Assembly (NCBI RefSeq): GCF_000165395.2
Contig: NW_026261572.1
Coordinates: 124,001 to 188,000, forward strand
Origin: Babesia bovis T2Bo
Lineage: Eukaryota; Apicomplexa; Aconoidasida; Piroplasmida; Babesiidae
Direction: 5' to 3'
Length of the DNA stretch: 64,000 nt
Made by a program: the position numbers and the translations under genes. The notes under the pieces are model-generated. The model saw nothing but the letters and a program-made list of their open reading frames with translations, had not been told where the DNA came from and ran no database searches. The stretch's first letter is position 1. The number at the start of each line of letters is the position of its first letter. Below are positions 20,328 through 32,165 of the stretch, in pieces.

Positions 20328-23067
20328 TCAAACCACACGATTGTGGCCAATCTCACGCGGAGATAAAAATTGATCCATGGATCCTAATGACATACCCCTT
20401 ACAGGTGAACCAGAACCAAAACTGCCAAATGGAGTCAAATTAAACGACTGCATGGACCTATAATGCAAATGTAAAAGGTGATGCGTGCACCTACCTTGTA
20501 GTGGAATTTGAACCTCCGCAACTAGAATACAAATCCATGTCATTGTCAGACAACAACTTGGAAACGTTGTATGTCAAATTACGAACCACGTCGTTCCAGT
20601 GATTGTCTATGTTTTCCTTAATAGCAGGCACCATGTAAGGGTATACAACATCTTTGTGCATATTCAAAAGACGACATACACGATCATTGTTCCAGATATA
20701 AAGAGCACGCTCAGCCACCTGAAAGTGAGTTGATGCCGTACACTGTGATAAACGAATAGCAACCTGACGAACTATATCAGTCAATTCAGTTGCCTCAGTC
20801 AAACTAAGAACCTCTTCCAACTCGTTCAAAAACAAAATCTCATTCTGAGCACTGGTAGTAGGCCAAAACTTCAATATTGCCTTTATAATGGGACATGCCA
20901 AACTACGGTCCTTGTTGATATACTGAATCATACAATAAGATAACGCAGCATGGTAACTGCGAACTGAGCTAGGTTTATGTAAAGGCGCTAATGACTTCTC
21001 CAAATATACCTTGTGCTCCTCCTTAAGAGGAATCGCAAAACCATTAATGATACTACCCAATATCTCAAGTAGCTCAGTAATACCATATGGGTTGTCAGTC
21101 TCGTAGATAAAAGTGATAAATACATTGTCAATGGATTTACGAATGAAATTCCGAAGTGACATGATCTTGCCATATATACGATGCAAAATAGTCTTAAGAT
21201 AGTCACGCTCACGCTGGTCCTCAGAATTCAACATACCCAATAACTTGGTCACAAAAGGCTTGTCAATCATGTTCTTAGCCATCTTCGATGTGACTTCGTT
21301 ACTCACAACCACACGCAAGAAGACATCATAGACAATCTGTAAATGAGGCCATGATTTCTCCAAAGTGGGCTCATCATCATCAATGTCGTTACTGAATGGA
21401 CACTTACGAGAACGAGGAGGTAGACTACGAAATACATTAGCCGATACCATATCAATAACATCACGCAATACAGCCTCGTTCAAACAGTTACGAGCAGTGC
21501 TGATGTAATCGATAATCTCCAATAATGTCTGACGCTTAAGCTCGATGGCACGCTGTAAAACACGCTTGAAATTAAAATCAATCACAGTTTGGCAAGCAAT
21601 GAGCTTACGCTGAAATAAGTCACCACGAGCAGGCAACGGGGTGTCCTTAAGAAGAGGTAATGAACTAAAAACTTCCTCTAATTTACGAACTGATTGAAGA
21701 TCCCATTTAGATAAAGATATACAACCAGTGGTTAAGTCAGGGGAAGTATTGGATGTCAATGAAATCACACGCTCCTTACGTGATGCTAATGAACTAGATA
21801 TTTGACCACGAGGTTGCCAATCATCACGAGCAACAGGAGTGTCAGCACGCCAGTAGTTAGGAGATCCTGTTACTGCACCGTGAGATGGTGAACGAACAAT
21901 ACCAGGAGACATTTCACCATCAGAAAGTGATCCTGCACTGCTGTCACGGTTAGAACCTGATCGTGAACCGAGCATACTCAAACGCTTGCTGGAGTTGTCA
22001 GAATCACTGTCCTTATCAGCTCGAGATTTAGGTGACGATAAGTTGCGACGAAGTGACGATATGCTACCACGAAGACTAAACAAACGACGCTCACGGTTAC
22101 GTGATGAACGAGATGACCGATCTTCAACATGGTCATCATCAGATTGAGTCTCACGAGAACTTGACGAACCGTGGCCATCTCTATCCTGACCGTAAATGCC
22201 AGTCTGAAAATACGGCATTGAAGAGTCCACTACATGGCCATCAGGAGATGCATCGGAATTAGTCTTACGTAACGAATCAAAACATTCAATCAACCACAAG
22301 CTACGACGACTGTCCGACGATCCACGGGAATTGGTATCATCAGAATGTGCACGGGGACCATGAGATTCAAAAGGACGGCTGTTGTGTAAACTGCGATTGT
22401 AAATGCCAACGGCACCATCTAAAGGGTCTATATTGTCAACCTCTATAGTAGATATATCGCCATACGGAAGGGAACGGTGTATCTGAAACTCATTGTCACT
22501 CCAACTTTCACTAGGTATATTTGGCCTGTAAACACGATTGCTGATAGAGTCACTATCCGATAACGTGCGCTCAGAATCACTATCACCACGAGATGAAACA
22601 CTCCTACTTCGCCATTTGCGACGATGACGGCGTGAAGGTAACGAAGAACGCAAGTCAGGTGATGCCGGTGAAGATTGAACGGAACCCTTAGAATGTGTAT
22701 CGTCGTCACTCTCCTCGCTTCTAATAAATAAACCTGTTAGCATACGAAAAAGCGATCGCTGAGGCACGACATCGCTGCGAGTGTCGCCCTCAGAAACTGG
22801 TTTCTGAACATCCTCCAGTTTGCGATCACGTATAGATCTTATTAGACGTCGTGTCTGATTATACAACCACCAACCACTTGAAGGTTCACCTTCAATAACA
22901 GGTTGAGGTGCAAGTTGAGATGGTACCTGATGATCCTCATCATCCGAAAAATGACGCGATCCACGACTTGAAGGAATGCTGGATTCTCGACTAGAACAAT
23001 AACTCGATGTACGACTAGATGCACGACTAGAAGTACGACTTGGCACGCGACTTGTTGGCTGATACAT
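20328..23067 (-). CDS. PP2A regulatory subunit B56 with long Ser/Arg-rich N-terminus
   Basis: Two exons (23067-20495 and 20457-20328, 37-nt intron) encode 900 residues. B56 subunits direct the PP2A holoenzyme to substrates and sit on its scaffold. Residues about 440-850 match the B56 HEAT-like domain: it starts near [17 protein letters not shown] and contains [55 protein letters not shown] and [11 protein letters not shown]. The first 430 residues are mostly Ser, Arg and Asp ([17 protein letters not shown] at the start), far longer than in animal or yeast B56, and look like a phosphorylation-rich disordered arm. The final exon adds a 43-residue Gly/Ser tail ending [12 protein letters not shown]. 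Confidence 0.93.
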
Positions 23068-23576
23068 TTTTGTCGCAGAGACAGTGTTAGTAAAACAAAA
23101 TTACGATCACATTAGTAATATATTGCTCAATATTAAGCTCATAACAAGACACAGTGAGATACAAAATAATGTAAAAATCCCGATCGATCTATATACCGAT
23201 ATATCAGTATAGTTATATCATACAGACAACAAAAGAGACAGAATGAAACCAATTCTTTTGAACGCACACTAATTAATTATATGATGGTTTGATTTAGCCA
23301 GACATAGATTTATTACATAAAGACGGTAAATATATGATAAACATGGGAAAATAATGTAAAAATGATGGTACACCACAGTGGTTAAACATCCTTCTTAGAG
23401 TTTATTAACGGATAGATTCCATTCATCTATCGCATATAAAATATTATGAAAATGATACACACAACGTCACAATGGTTGAATCAAAGTAGTGCAATGTGTG
23501 CCTTATTTCATACACGGAGCATAATATAGAAGGCTAAGAAATGGAAGATTAGCTTAGGATTAGACATTTCGCATAG
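23068..23576. other. Intergenic, 5' side of B56 and of tRNA-Phe
   Basis: About 510 bp of AT-rich sequence. No ORF or additional RNA gene is supported. Confidence 0.5.
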
Positions 23577-23649
23577 GCCGTGATAGCTCAGTTGGGAGAG
23601 CGCCAGACTGAAGATCTGGAGGTCCTCGGTTCGATCCCGGGTCACGGCA
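23577..23649 (+). tRNA. tRNA-Phe (GAA)
   Basis: The acceptor stem GCCGTGA pairs with TCACGGC. The anticodon arm is CCAGA-CTGAAGA-TCTGG, giving anticodon GAA. The T arm is CTCGG-TTCGATC-CCGGG (one G-T pair) and discriminator A follows. The gene is intron-less and 73 nt. The internal A and B boxes (TAGCTCAGTTGG and GGTTCGATCC) are intact. Confidence 0.97.
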
Positions 23650-23943
23650 TATTATTGATTTGTTGATTAAATTATATTCAACGATACGTAATATTAAATA
23701 TAGATTATACTACATATAGAATCCCTCTACCTTGTTTTTAACGTTTGACTGTTTTATAGCACGTTGTTATGATCACCTCCTCCATTGTGCTCCAATATTT
23801 AATACTCGCAATAAACATTACACATCGGAATATGATTTATATCATATAGTTTTTGGCTGATATTATATTTTACATTATAAGTGATATTTTAAATTCGGAA
23901 TTCTGTTGGTAGGTATTCAATGCAACATTAGGTTTGCCAACAA

Positions 23944-23944
<1 letters not shown>

Positions 23945-24016
<72 letters not shown>
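23945..24016 (+). tRNA. tRNA-His (GTG)
   Basis: The acceptor stem GTCCAAA pairs with TTTGGAC. The anticodon arm is CCACG-TTGTGGC-CGTGG, giving anticodon GTG. The T arm is CCAGG-TTCGATT-CCTGG, with discriminator A. The base just before the mature 5' end is G (23944), so the identity base G-1 could come from the transcript, although eukaryotes normally add it after transcription. A T-run terminator follows at once. Confidence 0.97.
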
Positions 24017-24017
24017 G

Positions 24018-24024
24018 TTTTTTT
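24018..24024 (+). terminator. RNA polymerase III terminator of tRNA-His
   Basis: Seven T residues begin two bases after the discriminator base of tRNA-His. Confidence 0.85.
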
Positions 24025-24181
24025 CGTTACATTGCACTATGTACATTCCGATTTTATTTGTGTTTACACATTTTTTATCTGTGTATAAATAGTTTAACAC
24101 ATTTTTGCTGTATATCTCATACCGGGCTTAACATTATGCCCCTTAACATCACAGGACAATGTTACTTTGAAAAATAACAAA

Positions 24182-25280
24182 ATGAGCGACCTTTTTGATG
24201 AGTACCATCGTCACGTTAATAAATTGTTAGATAACATTTTTGAGCAACTGAATGCTTGTGAAAAGGATTCGCATGGTAAGTGCTAGATATTGTCTACTTA
24301 TTTCTAGGTGAACTTTAAAAGTTTCAGGCATTTCCTCTCTGTCTGATTTATAGTCTGATATTTTGATTAATATCTAAAGTAACATTATTTGTCCGTATTA
24401 GTGTGCCAGCCATTTATTGTAATGCAGGTTCTCTACCTTCACGTAGGCAAAATCTAGAACAGCTGAAGAATACTATCAAATCCGCCGAAGAAACGGTAAG
24501 GATTAGTTTGCATAGATGTGAATTTAGTGTTTTTATCTGGTGTGTATATACATAATACGTGAATCGAACTTTTTAGGATATTAGGGTGTGTCCCTAATAC
24601 CATGCTTTAATTCACGGTTAAGCCACTGAACAGCGCTTAAATATTTGTAAACCTTGTCATTTGCGTATGTATCTCATCAGTGATTGCACTGCTCCATTGT
24701 GTTTTGGAGAGCTCTAGTATGTTATTCATCTCTTCCCTTAGGCCAGACAGCTAGATCTAGAAGCTCACGCATCTAACAATGACATCGCAGCATCCCGCAT
24801 TAATGAGGTCGCAACCATCAAAACAAAGCTGAAAAATGCATCAAATCGCACAAATACACTGGATAATGAACTGCAACACGCAGAGCTTATTGGCGGTTTG
24901 TAGAACTTTTTAACAAACATGGACGTGCAGGTGGGATGGTGGATCCAGGAAATGACGGACATTATAGCCAACTGAGTGAAAATGACAAACTCATACAAAA
25001 GGGATATTCATATATACAGACATCATGTGCAATTGCACAGGAAACTGAAATGATCGGATTAGGAGCAGAAGCGGAGTTATACGAACAGCGCAATGTACTC
25101 TACAGAGTACAAAATGATGTAACAAATGTTAGATTCTCTATTAAAGAAGCGGATGAATATCTAACACAACTCCTTAGACAAGGAAAACTCAACGCATTTG
25201 TGCTGAGAGCAGTATTTATAGCCCTTGCAATTGCGGGGTTAATTATCATAGTATCAAGATTACTACGAAAGTGTCTGTAG
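24182..25280 (+). CDS. Vti1-type Qb-SNARE, four exons
   Basis: Exons 24182-24275, 24428-24495, 24742-24895 and 24931-25280 give 221 residues, the usual Vti1 length. Vti1 proteins drive fusion within the Golgi and with endosomes. The N-terminal helices start MSDLFDEYHRHVNKLLD. The SNARE helix lies in the last exon (about residues 130-190, with ETEMIGLGAEAELYEQRNVL; the Q of YEQR is the likely zero-layer residue). It ends in a C-terminal membrane anchor (VLRAVFIALAIAGLIIIVS). Introns 1 and 2 are long for this window (152 and 246 nt); intron 3 is 35 nt and uses a GTTTGT donor. All junctions preserve frame. It converges on the RRM-WW-RRM gene with 36 bp between stops. Confidence 0.88.
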
Positions 25281-25316
25281 ACACGGAAACGATATATCCG
25301 AGGGAAAACGCAACGG

Positions 25317-26584
25317 CTAAGCGCCTTCGCCTTTCTTGAACTCGACCTTTAAAAACTTCGAGTTCGTCGCGTATCCCTTCATAAGACGTACTGCAGCAGC
25401 CGCACTTTGTGGATTGTCGTAGCTTACGAAGCCAAAACCTGTTTGTTAATATATGATACATAAACATGACATAGGTGTCACATGTATAATTAACTTACCT
25501 GCATTAGCACCATTTGCGTCCTTCTGCACTTTGGCAGAAACAAGGTTACCAAATGGTGTGAAGTGCATTGCAAGATCTGTGTCAGTCCAGCATCCTGGAA
25601 TGTGGAATATAAATAAATTAGTGCCTGTAGGAGAACCTGAACGTGTACGTTCATTAATTGCGTTCTCTACTGCAAGCATGGGTGGGATTGGACGCTCCCA
25701 CTGAGTAGTTCCAGTTATGTCATTGTAGTAATAAGGAATGCCGTTTTCATCCTTGTAAACATGCCATAATGTAGACTCGTCAGCCTCCTGTAGAAAGTCG
25801 TAATCATCAGCAAGCGTGCTGAGAAAACTGTTACGATATGCAGGGTGCAATATGCCATCAGATCCACCCAAAGCCAAATCAGATGGTGCTGAATCAATTG
25901 TAGGTGACTCCGATGGATCCTTGGAGTCATGTGGATTTGCCAAACGAGCTTCCAAAGGGAGTTCATCATCTGAAAAATGATATGTTCGTCAAATAAATAA
26001 CAGCATGGAGCTTAATAGGGAAAATAATGAATGTCGTAAAAATGAATAGACTAAGGAGAATACATATAACCAATGTCAATATTTATAAAGCATATAAGCC
26101 ACGTGATCAGTGATACCTATCAAAGATATATTGTCTACAAAAAAGGTTGTAGACATAGATAATAACAAATAAAGACTAACTAACCTCCAAAAATACGTCT
26201 ACCATGTAGAATGCTGATGCCTTCCATAGCCTCCTCCTTAGTATGGAACGTAAGAAATGACCAGCTACGGACGGGATAACGCTTTAAAACCACCTCCTTT
26301 ACCGGTGGTACGTTAAACTCCCGCAATGTTGAAAGAAACAACTTTGTATTAATTGTTGATGGAATATTTCCAACCCATATACGCAAACGCTTTTCATTCA
26401 ATGGGTCAGAATAAGTGTTACCAGCATCCAGACTTGGAGAACGCAGCCGGTACTGTGATACATCCTCCATGATGATTCCCTCTCCAAGTAGATGCAAACA
26501 CTCATACAATGCATCACCTAGAGGTACCGGCAGTTTTTTGTGGATATAGTCAAGAGATGTGCGCGCCGCCTCACCGCATAACAT
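25317..26584 (-). CDS. RNA-binding protein with RRM-WW-RRM order (CELF-like)
   Basis: Exons 26584-26185, 25969-25499 and 25438-25317 give 330 residues from the first in-frame ATG. The open frame continues upstream to about 26671 but with no ATG, so a short upstream exon is possible. The first RRM holds [19 protein letters not shown] and [20 protein letters not shown] domain follows, with [20 protein letters not shown] and TTQWERP, both signature tryptophans present. The second RRM holds [20 protein letters not shown] and, after the last splice, [19 protein letters not shown], which is close to the third RRM of CELF/Bruno proteins. Introns are 215 and 60 nt. A role in mRNA splicing, stability or translation is inferred. 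It is divergent from SYF1. Confidence 0.87.
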
Positions 26585-26807
26585 ACGATAAGGTATAAGC
26601 GTGGGCGCCGATCTATTAAATATTGAGGCACGGAATTCCTTCACGGTTAAATTTAATATGTGGTATATCAACCATTACTTTGAAAGCAAACTAAAGTCAG
26701 TAGGAATCACACCTATCTATTTTTAGGTGTGCTAGCCGAATGATTACATCCTGACACACAGACAACGTAGAATAGCAATAGCAATAGGGCAACATAATAT
26801 AGTATAA

Positions 26808-29281
26808 ATGGCCGCCGTGACACATAGAGGCCATGGAGATCGCAATGAAGCCTCAATGGATATCTATAACACCGATGCGTACCTTGATTCGACCTACGAT
26901 CGCCATAAAAATGAAAAGTTGGCAATTTTGTATGATGATAGGTTTCATGAAGAAATAGGAAGGAACTGTAACCAATGTAAACCATGGGTAGAGCATATAG
27001 CCTTACTGAAATCATTGAGGGATCCCAAAGCATACAGAAGAGTATACTGCATTAGGGATATTTGCAAATTGGAAAGCGTGAAATCTACAGAGACAGACTC
27101 TAATGAAGCTGCTATAACGATAAATTACGACTTCAAGGAAGATGTAATAACGCAACGAATTCTCCGCACGTATGAACGTGCAGTAAAGCATGTCCCGCTC
27201 AGCTACAAAGTGTGGTATGGCTATATAAGGGATACTATAGAAGCTATACAAAATCCATTTTATGTACATCCAGCACCTTATTTACGGGTCAATCGACTGT
27301 TTGAGAGATGTATAATCCATGTATATGCTGCGCCTGCTATATATATACTATATGGCCAATTCCTTCGAACGCAAAACATGATCTCACGAACGAGACGAAC
27401 ATACGATCGTGCCCTACTTAATTTGCCAATTACACAACATATGATGATATGGCAGCAGTATATAGAGTTTGTAAAAGAGGTAGACCTACTCCCTATGGGC
27501 AAAGCTGTACTGAAACGCTACATACAGCTGCAACCTAACACGAGGGAATCATTGTACAAGATGCTAAAGCAACATGAACATTATGATGAAGCTTGCATTG
27601 TTTTGTGTGAACTTTTGAATGATGGCAAATTTGTATCCGAAAGCGGGAAAACACAATACGACCTTTGGGTAGAACTGTGTGAGCTGATCCGAGATTATTC
27701 GCAATATATACGAAGTGTACCTATCGAAGCCATTATAAAAGAAGGTATAGCGAAATATAGTGACCAAGTAGCCCAATTGTGGATTATATTGGCCGATATA
27801 TATATCCTCAGAGGACAAATGCTCAATGCAAGAGACGTTTATGAGGTGTGTTTACATAAATACCATATAACATGTTACAGGAAGCACTCAAATCTGTCAC
27901 TACAGTGCAGGATTTCTCTACCATCTTTGATGTTTACGCTAAATTTCTTGAAAAGTATGCGAAGCAACGCAAGAAACTCCGAGGTGCTGATCTGGATGTA
28001 GTCATGACTGTAGATAGATTAGAAAATCTTATCAACACTCGAGCTATGCTAATGGCAAAAGTAAAGTTAAAGCAAAATGCACACAACGTGTATAATTGGC
28101 TGCACTATGTGAAACTTGTAGAAAATGACATCAACAAGACACAAGAAATATTCGAGCAGGCAGTTGCCACAGTGGATCCCAGGAAATCAGTGGGTAGGGT
28201 CACTGAATTATGGACGTCGTACGCTTCGTATTTCGAAAATCATGTAGATGTTGATGCAGCTGATCGTATCTTTGAAAAGGCAGTTGAAGGAAATTACAAG
28301 TTCGTTGATGATCTCGCCTCAGTATGGTGTGCCTGGGTAGAGATGCATATAAGACATAACAACCTTAAGCGTGCATTAGAGCTATCTAGGCAAGCTGTAG
28401 ACGTGAGAAATAAAAAAGAACCAAATTATGTCGAACAAAGGTTGTATAGATCAGTGAAACTCTGGAGTCTTTGTCTTGACCTGGAGCAAAACCTAGGTAC
28501 AATAGCTACAGCAAGGGCTACTTTCGATCTGATGGCAGAACTTAAAGTGGTAACACCACAGATCGCGCTAAACTTTGCAATGTATCTCGAGGAACACAAA
28601 TACTTCGAAGCAGCATTCAGTGCATTTGAAAAGTGTGTTGCACTCTTCAAATGGCCACAACTTTACTACCTCTACCTTCCATATCTAACTAAATTTGTTA
28701 AAAGGTACCGTGGAACTAAATTGGAACGCACACGAGAAATATTCGATCAATGTCTACACTCAGGTCGGGAGTCGAGTACAGGTGATGTACCTGCTCAATA
28801 CGTAAAATATCTGTACTTCCTTTATGCACATATGGAAGAAGAATTCGGTTTAGTAAGGCGCTGTCTGGGCATACTCAAGGACGCAGCTAAATGCGCCGCT
28901 AAAGAAGACCAGATGACTATGATTAAACTTTATATCGCAAAGACTGCAGAATTTTACGGAATAGTACAAACACGTAACATTTATCAAGAATGCCTGGAAT
29001 TTGTAGACGATGAAATCGCACGAGAACTATGTGAGATGTACATTCAGATGGAACGTGGACTTGGAGAAATAGATAGAGCACGTGCTATCTTTACCTACTG
29101 TGCCCAGCTCTGCGACCCTATGAAATATGAAAAGTTCTGGAAAGATTGGCGTGAATTTGAAGTGCTGCATGGCAACGAAGAGTGTTTCAGGGAGATGCTG
29201 CGCATCAAGCGAAGTGTACAAGCCAGATTTTCTAAAGTTCACTTCAACGCTGAGGAAATTGATGTAAACACAGAAACTTAG
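26808..29281 (+). CDS. Pre-mRNA-splicing factor SYF1 (XAB2), HAT-repeat protein
   Basis: Two exons (26808-27845 and 27881-29281, 35-nt intron, GTGTGT donor) encode 812 residues, near the usual length. SYF1 is a scaffold of the Prp19-associated complex and of active spliceosomes. The whole protein is made of half-a-TPR repeats, and the best match is TPQIALNFAMYLEEHKYFEA followed by LFKWPQLYYLYLPYLTKFV, diagnostic of SYF1 rather than of CLF1/Crooked neck. The intron falls between DVYE and EALKSV inside a repeat; unspliced reading breaks the repeat pattern. Confidence 0.93.
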
Positions 29282-31268
29282 CACTAGTGCCAAAAGGATC
29301 AATGTCAGCAACAATCATGTCCCATAGGAACACTATGTAATGATATAATCAGAAATAATGTAGAGACACTGCCAACCATTTAATCATTTCTATACATTTT
29401 ACGTTAACTTGTGGTGGGAATTTGACGTGATTAAATTTATATGAGAACCAGCTTAACGTGTGCTGTTTTTGCAGACATAGTGCCAGGATTCCTGATGGTA
29501 GATTTGCTTTCTTGGGATACAAGTTCACTGTCTGGGGCTGCAGTAGAATCTTTTTTGCCACAATGTATCAGTTGTGTTTTCAGCTATCCGTGGTCTTTTG
29601 AAAGATCGGTCGTAACTGTTTTTGTTCTCCTAGTGCTTGAAATCGTTGTCGAACCCATCGAACAACTTCGCATGATCGCCACAAATAGCTATTATGTATG
29701 TACAATAGCATCAACAACAAACGACCCAAACCTGAAAATGCGATAACAGCAGCCGTCCCATGTATATCGACAGCAGCTTCATCACGAAGAAATATAACCG
29801 TATAAATTAAAAAGCATACTGATACCAGTACCCGTAGTATGATGAAGATGATCTCACCGATTGTTAATTATCCAGACTTTTGTCTAGTAAAGTGGTCTTA
29901 TCCATAATGTTATCGGCGCCGATCTCCACTTTATCCATAAGGGCACATTCCTGAGCTTCTGCAGTTGTTGACCACAATATTACACTCGAAAACCACATCT
30001 TAGAACAGCTTCCATGAACTGTTTAAACGTCTATTCTTTTTCTCATAGCCGATTTTCCGACGAATGTCATCAGAGATTCCATCCAACCTATAACTGATCC
30101 AAAATGTCTCCGATTGTTGATTCATACGGGTTTTCATACCCTGATAAATATTCCATATCATCCAAATGACGCTTGTAGGCGTCTGCCCATACCATTTTAG
30201 CACATAAGTTGACGGTTGACAGCAGATGGAATGGCGCATCCGTTAACGATTTATCTGGTGCTGCTTTTTCAATCTGGGTGTATAGAATAGTCTATTTATA
30301 CAGCTATCAATGGTACTACTCTGATATCGGAAACTCTAGAGCTATAAAGTTATTTGCGAAACGCGTATTATCTATCGTTTATGGTTATATTAGTGGGAAT
30401 AAATGCTAACATTTGTATCACAACCTTATTATATTTAAACGCTATTAATCATATTAACGTTAAAAGCACAATGTTATTTAGTGATATCTTAATGTTCCCT
30501 ATAATTAAATTAGACAGGCCAATATAGAATTGAAGAAACATGGTCCTGATTCTATAGTATTGTTAACAAAGGTTATCCATCAAAACGTGAGGTGGTATAC
30601 AATAGTACTAAAAAATCAACGGTCCGTCGATAAAGTAAACAATGTTAGCCCCTTGTCTACATCTATGTATCAAGTAGTACACTATTTTAAATTCTGAATA
30701 ACTTAATCTCCGCTTTGTCAACCATATCGGGTTCTAATAAGATGTATCACTGGTGATTCATTTTCCATTTAACGGTATGAATGGTCAACTCCCGAAATTA
30801 TTGAAATTGTATGAATAGATAATACAGGATATGGATACAGAAAGTGGTAAATATCACCTTTTTTGCCCAAGTGGCCCCTAATAGGAATTTCCTATATTCC
30901 TGAAATTAAATGTCGGGTCATTATGATATGGCAATAGCAAAGCATAAGCACTTGAAAGAAATATGTATATTAACATATAACAACGCAGACATGCAACTAT
31001 AAGTAGTTACAAATTAGCATTTGGGAAATTGAAATAAAGCATTAATGAATATCTCATGGTGATAATCAACTACGTGATACGTGTATCTCTGTATATCAAA
31101 TTGCAATATCAAGGATGGAAGCCACTACGTCTATAAGGTAATTAAAACTACGTAGCAAAAGTTCAATTGCTTGTTTAAAATAGATTAAAGCCACAATATT
31201 GTGCGTTGTGACCTTTTTCATTTATCATCACAGCATGTATATGCTGTATTATGGCCTTTCCCATTTAA
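29282..31268. other. Gene-poor 2-kb gap separating housekeeping and secreted-family genes
   Basis: The longest gap in the window. It is AT-rich. Apart from the coding-like patch on the minus strand at 29437-30291 (listed separately), no gene, RNA or repeat is supported; 30300-31260 shows only short ORFs and poly-A/T tracts. Confidence 0.5.
29437..30291 (-). other. Unresolved coding-like patch: cryptic multi-exon gene or decayed gene
   Basis: Four neighbouring open stretches on the minus strand look protein-like but are in different frames. 30291-30088 reads QIEKAAPDKSLTDAPFHLLS onward for 67 codons. 29998-29864 starts at an ATG with a signal-peptide-like MWFSSVILWSTTAEAQ. 29867-29580 encodes hydrophobic segments (IIFIILRVLVSVCFLIYTVI and GLGRLLLMLLYIHNSYLW) and then a basic stretch. 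29583-29437 is polar (KKDSTAAPDSELVSQESKST). A splice from 29877 to 29819 (59 nt, GTCTGG donor) would join the second and third in frame, but the other junctions need poor sites. It is either a small membrane-protein gene with non-standard introns or a frameshifted remnant. Confidence 0.3.
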
Positions 31269-32165
31269 TCATACCTCAAGGACTTTAGGCGTTTTTAGTG
31301 CTTCAATGACATAATTCTTTATGTTTTTATACTTCTTTTGCCAAATTGACCTGGGATTCTGGAATATAATCGTTGGTGCATGTGGCATCCTTCCGAATTT
31401 CCTTCGCATCAAATCATGTGCCAATGATTCCGCCAATTGTTGAATTAGTGTTTTGGGCAGTGGGCCTGATTCTAAATTGCCAAGATCTTGAGCAACGTCT
31501 TCTGGCAATTCAATAGGTCTTCCACTCTTCAGACATGCTACAATATCCTTGCAATCACTGTCACTTATTGAATATTCTACAGCATCCTTCGTATCACTGT
31601 CACATGTTGAGCTTTCTACAATATCCCTGATATCACTCTCACTGGTTGGGCCTTCTACAGTACCCTTGATATCGTTGCCTTTTTTGAAGCATGCTACAAT
31701 ATTCTTGCAATCAAGTTCCCATTTTTTCTTTGGCTCATAGTTTACAATTCTTTCGACAATTGCTTTCATACGAGTTTCCACAGCTTCCATGTTTATGCTT
31801 CTATCCTCACGTGAAAGGAATTTAGAACTAGGTATTGTGCTCAATAGATGTACATGTATCTTGCCTTCATATGGAGGTTCTACAATTACTTCGTGTTTGT
31901 ATTCATAAAGACTAGCATCTGGTTGGTTGCCGTCAACAGTAGCATCGGGTTGGTTGCCGTCAACAGTAGCGTCGGGTTGGTTGCCGTCAACAGTAGCATC
32001 AGGTGAATTACCTTCATTAGTAGCATCTGGTTGATTCTCTTCAACGGTAGCATCTACTGCCATGGGATCTGTTTCGCCTTCATTGGCAACGGCATAGCTT
32101 GTCATACAAGCTGTAACGGCAAAAGCAGCCACCACAAATTTGGTTACCTTTCCAAAAGCATTCAT
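31269..32165 (-). CDS. Secreted Babesia-type protein, probable SBP2 truncated-copy family
   Basis: A single-exon gene of 298 residues with a signal peptide (MNAFGKVTKFVVAAFAVTAC, cleavage likely near AVA). It is followed by five copies of a 9-residue Asp/Pro repeat (31915-32049), then VEPPYEGK and a helical body. Residues about 180-245 carry imperfect copies of an S-x-S-D-x-[KR]-D pattern, flanked by two versions of D-C-K-[ND]-I-V-A-C. The C-terminus is NYVIEALKTPKVLEV. The N-terminus and 5' region match the genes at 58208 and 59812, on the other strand. Naming it an SBP2 truncated copy is from memory of that B. bovis family; a host-erythrocyte or spherical-body location is inferred from it. 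Confidence 0.8.
   Translation of the reverse strand: MNAFGKVTKFVVAAFAVTACMTSYAVANEGETDPMAVDATVEENQPDATNEGNSPDATVDGNQPDATVDGNQPDATVDGNQPDASLYEYKHEVIVEPPYEGKIHVHLLSTIPSSKFLSREDRSINMEAVETRMKAIVERIVNYEPKKKWELDCKNIVACFKKGNDIKGTVEGPTSESDIRDIVESSTCDSDTKDAVEYSISDSDCKDIVACLKSGRPIELPEDVAQDLGNLESGPLPKTLIQQLAESLAHDLMRRKFGRMPHAPTIIFQNPRSIWQKKYKNIKNYVIEALKTPKVLEV
31915..32049 (-). repeat. Five tandem 27-bp units within the secreted gene
   Basis: Units start at 31915, 31942, 31969, 31996 and 32023 and encode [ED]-x-[NE]-x-P-D-A-[TS] type 9-mers such as DGNQPDATV. The first three units differ at only one or two bases; the last two are more diverged, so the array appears to be growing at its C-terminal side. 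Confidence 0.9.

Noticed and set aside
30000..30239. A 79-residue ORF as an independent gene
   Set aside because: Overlapping frames on the same strand look equally coding-like, so choosing this one is arbitrary; treated as part of the unresolved patch.
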